Below, one piece after another: positions 1 to 8,635 of a DNA stretch of 19,238 bases; the first letter of the stretch is position 1; every line of letters begins with the position of its first letter. The stretch comes from Clostridia bacterium (GTDB lineage Bacteria; Bacillota; Clostridia; Oscillospirales; CAG-272), in NCBI GenBank assembly GCA_900768535.1, contig CAAGDE010000040.1:1-19238 (forward strand), written 5' to 3'. A program made the position numbers and the translations under genes. The notes under the pieces are model-generated. The model did not search any database, was not told where the DNA came from, and worked only from the letters and a program-made list of their open reading frames with translations.

Positions 1-7
1 ATCTCCC

Positions 8-90
8 CCTTATTTAAAGTTCCTGGAGTCCTTAGAACCTTCTTCCAAGAAGGTTCTAAGCGGGGCTTGGGGCAGAGCCCCAAGGTCTTG
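8..90 (+). repeat. Double-hairpin dispersed repeat, copy 1
   Basis: Two adjacent palindromes. Hairpin A (31-60) has perfect 14-base arms, CTTAGAACCTTCTT and AAGAAGGTTCTAAG, with a CC loop. Hairpin B (66-84) has arms CTTGGGGC and GCCCCAAG around AGA. A conserved left flank contains AGTTCCTGG at about 19-27. Two more copies lie at 4790-4866 (opposite orientation) and 4915-5003. This copy begins three bases after the pyrG stop, so it forms the 3' end of the pyrG transcript, although no T-run follows on that strand. No transposase is nearby. The family is not one I can name. Confidence 0.85.
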
Positions 91-93
91 GTC

Positions 94-1701
<1,608 letters not shown>

Positions 1702-1715
1702 AACCCGTTCCTCCG

Positions 1716-2300
1716 TTATTTATAGGTAGACAGAATGTTTTCGGCAATCGTCCGCCTGGTGACACAGCGATCCATCGCCTGTTTTTCAATGTAGCGGTGC
1801 GCTTCCTGCTCGGTCATTTTCAGCTGTTCGATGAGAAGGCATTTGGCACGGTTGACGATTCGGATTTCCACCATTTTTTCCTCCATCGACACCGCGCGCT
1901 CCTCCAGCCGGCGCAGTCGCTCCCGCGTGCCGCAAAGCAGCATCAGCGACTGTGCGATCATCGTTTCGGTGGTCGGCTTCGGAAGCGTCAGAACCCCGTG
2001 CGGGCTGACGCGCTGGGTGACCGCCGGAAAATCATCTGCCTTTACCAAAAGGAGCACCCCCGCCCCGCTGTCCCGGCAGACCTCGGTTGCAAGCGCCTCT
2101 CCGGAGAGATCGGGAAGCGGATCGTTGATGATGGCAATGTCGAAACGGGAACCCGACAGCCGCTCCTTTGCCTCTCTGCCGCACGAAACGGTCACCAGCG
2201 GGTCGTAGCGTCCGGCGGGCAGCAGTGCCCGGAGCGCCGCGGAAAACTTCTCCGAGCGCGAGACAGCAAGAACTGCGTATTTGCGCGTCCCGTTTTCCAA
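1716..2300 (-). CDS. ANTAR-domain RNA-binding regulator with degenerate receiver
   Basis: Probable transcription antiterminator of 194 residues. The first 120 or so residues have a response-regulator receiver outline, but the phosphoacceptor position reads Asn59 (IINDPLPDLSG, aligned on the P and G spacing), and the acidic pair after strand 1 is missing. Only the LPKP lysine (Lys108) survives, so phosphorylation control looks lost. A short helical linker (about 125-148) leads to an ANTAR domain at about 145-193, with the typical EAHRYIEKQAMD pattern. The family binds RNA hairpins to prevent termination. The start is TTG with GGGAGG eight bases upstream; the nearby ATG at 2305 is out of frame. 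It heads the pyrG operon and is divergent from glnN, suggesting a role in glutamine or nitrogen control (inference). Confidence 0.88.
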   Translation of the reverse strand: MENGTRKYAVLAVSRSEKFSAALRALLPAGRYDPLVTVSCGREAKERLSGSRFDIAIINDPLPDLSGEALATEVCRDSGAGVLLLVKADDFPAVTQRVSPHGVLTLPKPTTETMIAQSLMLLCGTRERLRRLEERAVSMEEKMVEIRIVNRAKCLLIEQLKMTEQEAHRYIEKQAMDRCVTRRTIAENILSTYK

Positions 2301-2343
2301 AGCATTTCCCTCCCTGCAAAAGCAACAGACTCATTAACATCTT

Positions 2344-2373
2344 ATTATATCACACGGAGGCACCTTTTTTCAA
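2344..2373 (-). promoter_or_regulatory. Proximal promoter of the ANTAR-pyrG operon
   Basis: On the minus strand, TTGAAA (2373-2368) is followed after 18 bases by TATAAT (2349-2344), about 44 bases before the TTG start. This is 11 of 12 consensus matches with slightly long spacing. Confidence 0.65.
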
Positions 2374-2434
2374 CTGGTATTTTGGTCAAAAACAAAGATT
2401 TTTTTATCCGATTTTTTTCTCACCGCTGCAGAAA

Positions 2435-2490
2435 GCAAACATGGCGTCCTCCGGGGTGCGGAAAAGACCGTCCCGGATGAACGCCATTGC
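2435..2490 (-). promoter_or_regulatory. Long hairpin in the distal ANTAR-pyrG leader
   Basis: Read on the minus strand, three stem blocks pair in order: GCAA with TTGC, TGGCGT with ACGCCA, and TCCGGG with CCCGGA. A small apical stem CGG/CCG closes a TCTTTT loop. It lies just downstream of the consensus promoter at 2505-2533, so it would be near the 5' end of that transcript. No T-run follows, so it is not an obvious terminator. Its function is unknown. Confidence 0.55.
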
Positions 2491-2504
2491 TCATTTGACA
2501 CTGT

Positions 2505-2533
2505 ATTATAGCATACCGAAACGGCTTTGTCAA
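2505..2533 (-). promoter_or_regulatory. Distal consensus promoter, leftward
   Basis: On the minus strand, TTGACA (2533-2528), exactly 17 bases, then TATAAT (2510-2505): a perfect vegetative sigma-factor consensus. Transcription would begin near 2498 and reach the ANTAR gene after a leader of about 200 bases, or yield a short RNA containing the 2435-2490 hairpin. Confidence 0.75.
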
Positions 2534-2586
2534 CCGTCTTTTTTCAAAAAAAATCGCCGTTTCCAAAGAAAATTTCGAAAAACCCC

Positions 2587-2614
2587 TTGACAAATCGAAA
2601 AAAACGTGTATAAT
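2587..2614 (+). promoter_or_regulatory. glnN promoter
   Basis: TTGACA (2587-2592), 16 bases, TATAAT (2609-2614), with A-tracts directly upstream. The expected start is near 2621, which places the 2629-2665 hairpin inside the leader. Confidence 0.8.
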
Positions 2615-2628
2615 ACTCACATAAAGGC

Positions 2629-2675
2629 AAAGGCGTCTTGAAGATTTCCCATCTTCAGCGCCTTTTTCATTTTTG
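2629..2675 (+). terminator. Terminator-like attenuator hairpin in the glnN leader
   Basis: AAAGGCG (2629-2635) pairs with CGCCTTT (2659-2665), and TGAAGAT (2639-2645) pairs with ATCTTCA (2651-2657) around a TTCCC loop, with a small internal loop between. Runs of T follow at 2663-2667 and 2671-2674. It lies after the promoter and before the glnN ribosome site (AAGGAG, 2678-2683), the layout of a transcription attenuator. The paired hexaloop signature of known ANTAR targets is not evident. Confidence 0.6.
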
Positions 2676-2692
2676 ACAAGGAGAGATACACA

Positions 2693-4789
2693 ATGAACAC
2701 GGTTTCGGATTACTTCGGCTGTCTGGTCTTTGACGACAGAATGATGAAAGCAACGCTTTCCTCCGATATCTACCGTTCCCTCAAAAAGACCATCGACGAG
2801 GGCGCGCGGCTGGACACGGAGGTTGCAAACGCCGTTGCGGACGCCATGAAGGATTGGGCGGTTGCGCACGGGGCAACCCATTTCACCCACTGGTTCCAGC
2901 CGCTGACCGGTGTCACTGCGGAAAAGCACGACAGCTTCATCACCCCCGCTCCCGACGGCGGCGTGATCATGGAGTTCTCCGGCAAGGAGCTGATCAAGGG
3001 TGAGCCGGACGCCTCCTCCTTCCCCTCCGGCGGTCTGCGCGCCACCTTTGAAGCAAGAGGCTATACGGCATGGGATCCGACCTCCTTTGCCTTCATCAAG
3101 GACAAGACCCTGTGCATCCCCACGGCGTTCTGCTCCTACGGCGGAGAGGCGCTTGACAAAAAAACGCCCCTGCTCCGCTCGATGCAGGCGCTGAACCGTC
3201 AGGCAATGCGCATCCTGCGGCTGTTCGGAAACACCGACGTCAAGTGCGTGCGCACCTCGGTCGGTCCTGAGCAGGAGTACTTCCTGGTGGACAAGGAAAT
3301 GTACGAAAAGCGCAAGGATCTGATGTTCACCGGGCGCACGCTGTTCGGCGCCAAGCCTCCGAAAGGACAGGAGCTGGACGATCATTACTTCGGCGTCATC
3401 AAGCCCCGTGTGGCTTCTTACATGGCGGATCTGAACGAGGAGCTGTGGAAGCTGGGCGTGCTTGCCAAAACCGAGCATAACGAGGTCGCTCCCGCACAGC
3501 ACGAGCTGGCGCCGATCTACAGCACCACCAACATCGCAACCGATCACAACCAGCTGACCATGGAGATCATGCAGAAGGTCGCTCTGCGGCACGGGCTGGT
3601 CTGCCTGCTGCATGAAAAGCCCTTTGCCGGCGTCAACGGAAGCGGCAAGCACAACAACTGGTCCATGGCAACCGACACCGGCGTCAATCTGCTGACCCCC
3701 GGCGAAACGCCCTATGAGAACGCGCAGTTCCTGCTCTTCCTCTGTGCGGTCATCCAGGCGGTTGACGATTATCAGGATCTGCTCCGTCTCTCGGTTGCAA
3801 CCGCCGGGAACGATCACCGGCTCGGAGCGAACGAGGCGCCGCCCGCTGTGGTCTCGATGTTCCTGGGTGAAGAGCTGACCGCCGTTCTCGATGCGATTGA
3901 GAACGATAAGCCCTACAACGCCGCCGAAAAAACCGTAATGAAGCTGGGCGTTCATGTTCTCCCCCGCTTCACCAGAGACACGACCGACCGCAACCGGACG
4001 TCCCCCTTTGCTTTCACCGGAAACAAGTTCGAATTCCGGATGCTCGGCTCCTCCAACAGCATCGCCTGCGCGAATATCATGCTCAACACGGCAGTGGCGG
4101 AGTCTCTCCGTCAGTACGCCAACCGTCTGGAGAATGCCAAACACTTTGAAGCGGATCTGCACGATCTGATCAAGGAAACCGTCACCAGACACAAGCGCAT
4201 CATCTTCAACGGCAACGGCTACGATGATGCATGGATCACCGAGGCAACCGAGGTGCGCGGACTGCTCAATCTGCGTACCACGCCGGACGCCATGCCGCGT
4301 CTGCTCGACCCGAAGAACGTCGAAATGCTCACCGCCCACAAGGTTTTCTCCCGCTCCGAGCTGGAATCCCGCTATGAGATCATCCTGGAGAACTACTGCA
4401 AGTCGGTGAACATTGAGGCGCTGACCATGATCGATATGGCGCGCAAGGAGATCCTGCCGGCGGTGGAAGCCTATGCGTGCGATATTGCAAAGACGCTGAA
4501 CGCAAAGACCGCTGCGGTTCCGGGACTTTCCTGCAGATACGAGCGTGATCTCGTCTCCAAGCTCACCGAGCTGGCGGAGGAAATCGACAGCGCCATCACC
4601 GCGCTGGAAGCGGAAGCCATCCGCTACAAGACCGTCACCGACGTCACCGAGGCGGCTTTCATGATCCGCGATGTCATCCTGCAGCGGATGGCGGAGCTGC
4701 GCGTGGTCTGCGATGAAGCGGAAACCCTGACCGCCGAGAACTACTGGCCCTTCCCAACCTACGAAAAGCTGCTGTTCGGCGTCCGGTGA
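2693..4789 (+). CDS. glnN: Glutamine synthetase type III
   Basis: Cytosolic ATP-dependent synthesis of glutamine from glutamate and ammonium, the main route of ammonium assimilation. At 698 residues it matches the long type III family typical of Bacteroides and Clostridia, not the ~450-residue type I enzyme. Recognisable blocks in order: THWFQPLTG (63-73), EKHDSFI (77-83), SSFPSGGLRATFEARGYTAW (108-127), the metal-site GPEQEYFLVD (191-200), HNEVAPAQHELAP (262-274), NGSGKHNNWS (315-324), LGANEAPPA (377-385), and DRNRTSPFAF with NKFEFRM (432-450). The ATG has AAGGAG nine bases upstream. It has its own promoter and a leader hairpin that could attenuate it. A dispersed repeat begins right after the TGA. 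The gene is intact. Confidence 0.97.
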   Translation: MNTVSDYFGCLVFDDRMMKATLSSDIYRSLKKTIDEGARLDTEVANAVADAMKDWAVAHGATHFTHWFQPLTGVTAEKHDSFITPAPDGGVIMEFSGKELIKGEPDASSFPSGGLRATFEARGYTAWDPTSFAFIKDKTLCIPTAFCSYGGEALDKKTPLLRSMQALNRQAMRILRLFGNTDVKCVRTSVGPEQEYFLVDKEMYEKRKDLMFTGRTLFGAKPPKGQELDDHYFGVIKPRVASYMADLNEELWKLGVLAKTEHNEVAPAQHELAPIYSTTNIATDHNQLTMEIMQKVALRHGLVCLLHEKPFAGVNGSGKHNNWSMATDTGVNLLTPGETPYENAQFLLFLCAVIQAVDDYQDLLRLSVATAGNDHRLGANEAPPAVVSMFLGEELTAVLDAIENDKPYNAAEKTVMKLGVHVLPRFTRDTTDRNRTSPFAFTGNKFEFRMLGSSNSIACANIMLNTAVAESLRQYANRLENAKHFEADLHDLIKETVTRHKRIIFNGNGYDDAWITEATEVRGLLNLRTTPDAMPRLLDPKNVEMLTAHKVFSRSELESRYEIILENYCKSVNIEALTMIDMARKEILPAVEAYACDIAKTLNAKTAAVPGLSCRYERDLVSKLTELAEEIDSAITALEAEAIRYKTVTDVTEAAFMIRDVILQRMAELRVVCDEAETLTAENYWPFPTYEKLLFGVR

Positions 4790-4866
4790 AGACCTTGGGG
4801 CGCCGCCCCAAACCCCGCTTAAAACCTTCTTGAAAGAAGGTTTTAAGAATTCGAAGAACTTAAACA
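4790..4866 (-). repeat. Double-hairpin dispersed repeat, copy 2 (inverted)
   Basis: This copy lies in the opposite orientation to copies 1 and 3 and begins at the base after the glnN stop. Hairpin B is at 4795-4811 (TTGGGGC, loop GCC, GCCCCAA). Hairpin A is at 4818-4847 with 14-base arms CTTAAAACCTTCTT and AAGAAGGTTTTAAG. The arm differences from copies 1 and 3 are compensated on both sides. It may double as the glnN 3' end structure. Confidence 0.85.
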
Positions 4867-4887
4867 GAGGGATGTTACCTTCGAATT
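4848..4887. repeat. Inverted repeat between repeat copies 2 and 3
   Basis: AATTCGAAG (4848-4856) and its exact reverse complement CTTCGAATT (4879-4887) flank 22 bases. The left arm overlaps the left-flank part of repeat copy 2. I do not recognise an operator; it may be a remnant of a further repeat. Confidence 0.5.
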
Positions 4888-4914
4888 TTGGCGGATTAAA
4901 AAACGAAACAGAAA

Positions 4915-5003
4915 ACCCCTCTTATTAAAAGTTCTTGGGATTCTTAACCCCTTCTTTCAAGAAGGGGTTAAGCGGGGTTTGGGGCAGCGCCCCAAGACCT
5001 TCC
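4915..5003 (+). repeat. Double-hairpin dispersed repeat, copy 3
   Basis: Same orientation as copy 1. The left flank AAGTTCTTGGGATTCTTA leads into hairpin A (4943-4972; arms CTTAACCCCTTCTT and AAGAAGGGGTTAAG, loop TC), then CGGGG and hairpin B (4979-4995; TTGGGGC, loop AGC, GCCCCAA). It ends 32 bases before the aspA start, so it lies in the aspA leader or displaces its promoter. Confidence 0.85.
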
Positions 5004-5035
5004 AAAGTAAAACAGGAGAAGAAGAAACAAAGACT

Positions 5036-6427
5036 ATGCGACAGACAAGGCCGGAAAGCGATTCCATCGGCACTCTGGAGGTTCCTGCAGAGGCGTACTA
5101 CGGCGTACAGACTCTGCGCGGGATGCAGAATTTCCACATTACCGGCGTTCCGATGGATCGGCGATTTTATATGAACATCGTCCGCATCAAAAAAGCGGCG
5201 GCACTGACCAACCGGACAGCGGGACTGATTGACGACCGGATGTGCGATGCCATTACCGCCGCCTGCGATGAGGCACTGGCAGGAGAACTGGACGCCTGGT
5301 TCATCACCGATTCGATCCAGGGCGGTGCCGGAACCACCGCAAACATGAACGTCAACGAGGTCATTGCCAACCGCGCCACGGAGCTGCTCGGCGGGGAGAA
5401 GGGCTCCTACCTCTGTCACCCGAACGATCATGTCAACTGCTCGCAGTCAACGAACGATGTCATTCCGACGGCAGGGAGGCTGACCGTCATCGGGCTTGCC
5501 GAAGAGCTGTTCCGCAACACCGCCGCGCTGACCCGCGCACTGGACGAAAAAGCACGGCAGTTCAATGATGTCATCAAAATGGGGCGGACACAGCTGGAGG
5601 ATGCCGTACCGATCCGGCTGGGGCAGGAATTCGCCGCTTATTCCTCCGCCGTCAAGCGCTGTGTGGCACTCCTGCGGAGCGCGGTGAAGGAAATGCACGC
5701 GGTCAATCTCGGCGGCACGGCAATCGGAACCGCCATCAACGTCCGCCGCGCCTATCTGACGGGTGTGGTGCCGGAGCTTTCCCGGATCACCGGATATGAA
5801 TTGCATCAGGCATCCGATCTGATCGATGCCACGCAGAACCTGGACGGGTTTGTCTACGTTTCCGGTGCGCTGAAAGCCATGGCAGTGGCGCTCTCCAAAA
5901 TGTGCAACGATCTGCGCCTGCTCTCCAGCGGCCCCAAGACCGGATTCGAGGAAATCGTCCTTCCCGCCAAGCAGAACGGCTCCTCCATTATGCCCGGCAA
6001 GGTCAATCCGGTCATTCCGGAGGTCGTAACGCAGGTGGCGTTTACCGTCATCGGCAACGATACCACCGTCACGCTTGCCGCCGAAGCCGGACAGCTGGAG
6101 CTGAACGCATTTGAACCGGTCATCTTTTACAAGCTGTTTGAATCCTTCATCTGCATGAAAAACGCCATCCGGACACTGACCGACAACTGCATTGTTGGCA
6201 TTGAATCCAACAAGGAGCACTGCGAGGCACTGCTGTACGAAAGCGTCGGCACCGTCACGGCGCTCTGCCCCTATCTCGGCTACAAAAAATCCGCCGAGCT
6301 TGCCAAGCAGGCGCTCCGCGAAAACCGCCGCATCAAGGATCTCGTCCACGAGCAGAAGCTCCTGGACGATGCCCTTCTTGACCGTCTGCTCGACCCCTTC
6401 GCCATGACCGAGCCGAGCAAGGTCTGA
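5036..6427 (+). CDS. aspA: Aspartate ammonia-lyase (aspartase)
   Basis: Cytosolic enzyme that reversibly converts L-aspartate to fumarate and ammonium, supplying nitrogen to glutamine synthetase and fumarate to central or anaerobic respiratory metabolism. It has 463 residues, normal for the aspartase/fumarase superfamily. Visible blocks: YYGVQTLR (21-28), GTTANMNVNEVIANRA (99-114), NCSQSTNDVIPTAGR (134-148), QLEDAVPIRLGQEF (186-199) and the signature loop GSSIMPGKVNPVIPE (315-329). Valine-Ile-Pro-Glu after KVNP marks aspartase, since class II fumarases usually read KVNPTQCE. The ATG at 5036 fits the family N-terminus, although AGGAG (5014-5018) is rather far upstream. An in-frame TTG at 4979 lies inside the repeat and is unlikely. 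No clear promoter is seen; read-through from glnN is possible. Confidence 0.93.
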   Translation: MRQTRPESDSIGTLEVPAEAYYGVQTLRGMQNFHITGVPMDRRFYMNIVRIKKAAALTNRTAGLIDDRMCDAITAACDEALAGELDAWFITDSIQGGAGTTANMNVNEVIANRATELLGGEKGSYLCHPNDHVNCSQSTNDVIPTAGRLTVIGLAEELFRNTAALTRALDEKARQFNDVIKMGRTQLEDAVPIRLGQEFAAYSSAVKRCVALLRSAVKEMHAVNLGGTAIGTAINVRRAYLTGVVPELSRITGYELHQASDLIDATQNLDGFVYVSGALKAMAVALSKMCNDLRLLSSGPKTGFEEIVLPAKQNGSSIMPGKVNPVIPEVVTQVAFTVIGNDTTVTLAAEAGQLELNAFEPVIFYKLFESFICMKNAIRTLTDNCIVGIESNKEHCEALLYESVGTVTALCPYLGYKKSAELAKQALRENRRIKDLVHEQKLLDDALLDRLLDPFAMTEPSKV

Positions 6428-6438
6428 ATATACGAACG

Positions 6439-6477
6439 CCCCCTCTGACCCGTCACGGATCAGAGGGGGGATTTTTT
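6439..6477 (+). terminator. Intrinsic terminator of aspA
   Basis: CCCCCTCTGA (6439-6448) pairs perfectly with TCAGAGGGGG (6460-6469), with a small inner stem in the loop, followed by six T (6472-6477). The tail favours the plus strand. The hairpin is also just past the convergent phosphodiesterase gene, whose stop overlaps the T-run, and may stop both transcripts. Confidence 0.92.
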
Positions 6478-7313
6478 CAGCTGCGGCGGAGCAGACCTTC
6501 CTTTTCCAGGTATTCGCGCAGCATCAGCGGCCAGTCGGTCTGAATCAGATCAAAGCCGCGTCCCGCAAGCCAGCCCCAGCCGTCGGCGGGATCTCCGGTC
6601 AGGGAGCGGTCATCGGAATGCCCGGCGCAAAGCTGCTCACGGTAGTTATAAATAATGGAATTGACCCAGACCAGCTTGCCGTCGCGGTGCATCCGGTCAA
6701 GAAACGGCTCCGATGCGACCTCAGCCGACTCCTCGCGGAACAGAACCTCTGCGCCGATGTAGTTGATCCGCCGGTGCATCAGCCGCTCATGCTCCGGGTG
6801 CGTATCCCGGACAATCGGCATGAACGGCAGATCCGGCGCGACCTCCTCCAGCACGGTCAGCACCTTCTCGGAGAGCGAGGACTTCACCACCACGCGGTCG
6901 GTCATTCCGTGCCGGCGGATGGCTTGGTAAATTTCCTTCGGGTGTCCCCAGAACTTATCCACATTGATCAGGCACCGGCTGCCGAACTGCTCCAGCACCG
7001 CGTCCAGCGTTGCAACGCCGAACTGCGTCGGAGCCCGGTCAAAGTTGACATACCGCAAGCGGCTGATCTCCTCTGCGGTCATGTACGGCAGGCGTTCGGC
7101 GCACCACAGGTGAACCGGCTCCATACCGGGATGAAAAATGAAGAGCTTTCCGTCCGCGCTCATTTCCACATCGATCTCGATCATGTCGGCACCCTGCCGC
7201 AGTGCGATCTCATACGCCGCCAGCGTGTTGCACGGGATATTTCCGCCCGATACACCGCGGTGTGCCACAATCAGGCGGCGTTCTGCTGCCGCTTCCGATA
7301 AGCTGTTCTGCAT
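6477..7313 (-). CDS. Glycerophosphodiester phosphodiesterase family protein
   Basis: Predicted cytosolic phosphodiesterase of the GDPD family, 278 residues, with no signal peptide. The family cleaves glycerophosphodiesters such as deacylated phospholipids to sn-glycerol-3-phosphate and an alcohol. Visible signature: HRG (18-20) for the first catalytic His, EIDV (46-49) for the metal-binding acids, then FIFHPG with His61 as the second catalytic histidine, and QTDWP near the C-terminus. In most relatives His61 is followed by Asp (HD); here it is Pro, so activity or substrate may differ. The ATG at 7313 was chosen because GAAAGAAGG precedes it; an upstream frame extension overlaps the GNAT gene and lacks support. 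It follows the GNAT gene by 44 bases, probably in the same transcript. Confidence 0.87.
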   Translation of the reverse strand: MQNSLSEAAAERRLIVAHRGVSGGNIPCNTLAAYEIALRQGADMIEIDVEMSADGKLFIFHPGMEPVHLWCAERLPYMTAEEISRLRYVNFDRAPTQFGVATLDAVLEQFGSRCLINVDKFWGHPKEIYQAIRRHGMTDRVVVKSSLSEKVLTVLEEVAPDLPFMPIVRDTHPEHERLMHRRINYIGAEVLFREESAEVASEPFLDRMHRDGKLVWVNSIIYNYREQLCAGHSDDRSLTGDPADGWGWLAGRGFDLIQTDWPLMLREYLEKEGLLRRS

Positions 7314-7357
7314 GGTTTGTCCTTCTTTCCTGTTTGAGTGATTGATTCCCGGCGCCC

Positions 7358-8524
7358 TCAGATCCGGTCGCACGGGCGGTTGTGGAACGGCAGCGGGAAC
7401 CACGCCGAAGCCGGCTGGGACAGCGGCTTTCCGGGAATTCCGCAGGGAGACGGCAGTCCGAGCAGCAGGCGGGTCGCCTCCTCCCCGGTCAGAACCGTTC
7501 CGGCGATCTCCTCCGTCCGCGTCACCTGCACCGTCCCGTCCACCGTTACGGTCAGCGTCCCGTATCCTTCAACGGCAAAGCGGACGGTGCCGGGGAGCAG
7601 CGGAAAATGCTCCGCCCGTGCGCGCAGACCTGCCTCGATCAGTCCCCGGTAGTCAAAAATACGGTAGCGCTCCCGCCCGGACAGCTTTGCGGCAGTCGCA
7701 ATCGGCAGCAAAAGCGCCAGCTTTCCGGTTTCCGCCGGCGCAATGCCGTAGAGCAGCAGGGAGGATCTGCCCACCTCATTGAAAAATGCGTGCAGAGCGT
7801 GCGGCAGGAAAGCGGGATCCTCCAGCTCCAGTTCACTGACGGCGTCCAGCCCGGAATCCGCGCACAGATACCCTACCGTTTTTCCTGCCCGCAGGATCCG
7901 GTACGGTCTGCGCTTTCCGGAGCGCAGGGTCGGAAGGAAATCCGCCTCCGTCCGCGCGGCATGAACCGGCGTCCGGTCATACAGCGACAGAAACAACCGG
8001 ATTTCCTCCGGGGCGGCGTCACCGGACAGCTCCGCGACCGCGAAATCGAGCGCCGGGAAGGGCAGGCAGTCATCCCGGCTGAAGGTCAGCTCCATGCCGT
8101 AGCCGCCGGTCGAATAGCCGAAATGCGCATACCGGGAGCGTCTGCCGCCCAGTTCCCCGACTGTCACGCCCCGATCCTCCATTTCGGCATTCAGGCGGGT
8201 CATCAGCTCGCGCATGATGCCGCGGTTCCGGTATTCCTGTATCACGCCGACCGTGCCGACGCCGCCGACCTGTACCGTCTGCCCGAACATCCGGACCGGA
8301 TGGACACGCAATGCGGCAAGCCCGACCAGACGGTCACCGTCAAACGCCAGCAGATGCGGCGGCATGACCTCGGCGCTCCCGTAAAGCTTCGGCTGAAGCG
8401 TGCGAAAATAGGAGCGGTCGTAAACCTCCGTACCGTCTTCATTGACGCGGAGCGAAAAAATGCGGTTTGCGGTATCCAGGATCCGGTCGAAATCCGCCGC
8501 AGTTGACCAGCGATAAGTGATCAT
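7358..8524 (-). CDS. GNAT-family N-acetyltransferase, two-domain (Eis-like layout)
   Basis: Predicted cytosolic acetyl-CoA-dependent N-acetyltransferase of 388 residues. The N-terminal GNAT domain (about 1-150) has the acetyl-CoA binding motif VGTVGVIQEYRNRGIMREL (about 89-107), followed by the HFGY motif (134-137) common in Eis-type enzymes. The remaining 240 residues fit the layout of that group: a second degenerate GNAT-like part and a C-terminal SCP2-like region (inference from length and pattern). The substrate cannot be told; Eis relatives acetylate amines including aminoglycosides and protein lysines. The ATG has AAGGAG six bases upstream, and a good promoter lies at 8579-8607. It is the first gene of a pair with the phosphodiesterase. 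Confidence 0.85.
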   Translation of the reverse strand: MITYRWSTAADFDRILDTANRIFSLRVNEDGTEVYDRSYFRTLQPKLYGSAEVMPPHLLAFDGDRLVGLAALRVHPVRMFGQTVQVGGVGTVGVIQEYRNRGIMRELMTRLNAEMEDRGVTVGELGGRRSRYAHFGYSTGGYGMELTFSRDDCLPFPALDFAVAELSGDAAPEEIRLFLSLYDRTPVHAARTEADFLPTLRSGKRRPYRILRAGKTVGYLCADSGLDAVSELELEDPAFLPHALHAFFNEVGRSSLLLYGIAPAETGKLALLLPIATAAKLSGRERYRIFDYRGLIEAGLRARAEHFPLLPGTVRFAVEGYGTLTVTVDGTVQVTRTEEIAGTVLTGEEATRLLLGLPSPCGIPGKPLSQPASAWFPLPFHNRPCDRI

Positions 8525-8578
8525 AGCAATCTCCTTGCAACAAAATCATTCCGTTCTGCGAAAAAGGGACTCCCCATC

Positions 8579-8607
8579 ATTATAGCACAAAGCAGGCGGA
8601 ATGTAAA
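8579..8607 (-). promoter_or_regulatory. Promoter of the GNAT-phosphodiesterase pair
   Basis: On the minus strand, TTTACA (8607-8602), 17 bases, TATAAT (8584-8579), about 55 bases before the GNAT start. Eleven of twelve positions match consensus. It separates this pair from the upstream secreted-protein operon. Confidence 0.78.
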
Positions 8608-8635
8608 GTGGTTTTTCGGCTTTTCCGGTGCGGGT

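Larger units (their letters stand above)
2301..2692. other. Regulatory intergenic region between the ANTAR gene and glnN
   Basis: A 392-base divergent region without a convincing gene. It holds two minus-strand promoters (2344-2373 and 2505-2533), one plus-strand promoter (2587-2614), a minus-strand leader hairpin (2435-2490) and a terminator-like hairpin in the glnN leader (2629-2665). Between the divergent -35 boxes, at 2534-2586, the sequence is rich in A- and T-tracts, which could act as UP elements or a bend. A 24-codon minus-strand frame starting at 2494 has no ribosome site, and I do not call it. Confidence 0.8.

Noticed and set aside
2420..2494. 24-codon minus-strand frame (MSNGVHPG...) just after the perfect promoter
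   Set aside because: No ribosome site and almost no leader; the same bases form a stable hairpin, which explains the conserved look better.
2621..2692. Canonical ANTAR target (two hairpins with A1/G4 hexaloops) in the glnN leader
   Set aside because: Only one clear hairpin is present and its loop is TTCCC, so the known motif is not supported.
2420..4339. Long minus-strand frame (639 codons) opposite glnN
   Set aside because: Antisense shadow of a fully recognisable glutamine synthetase; low-complexity composition and no ribosome site.
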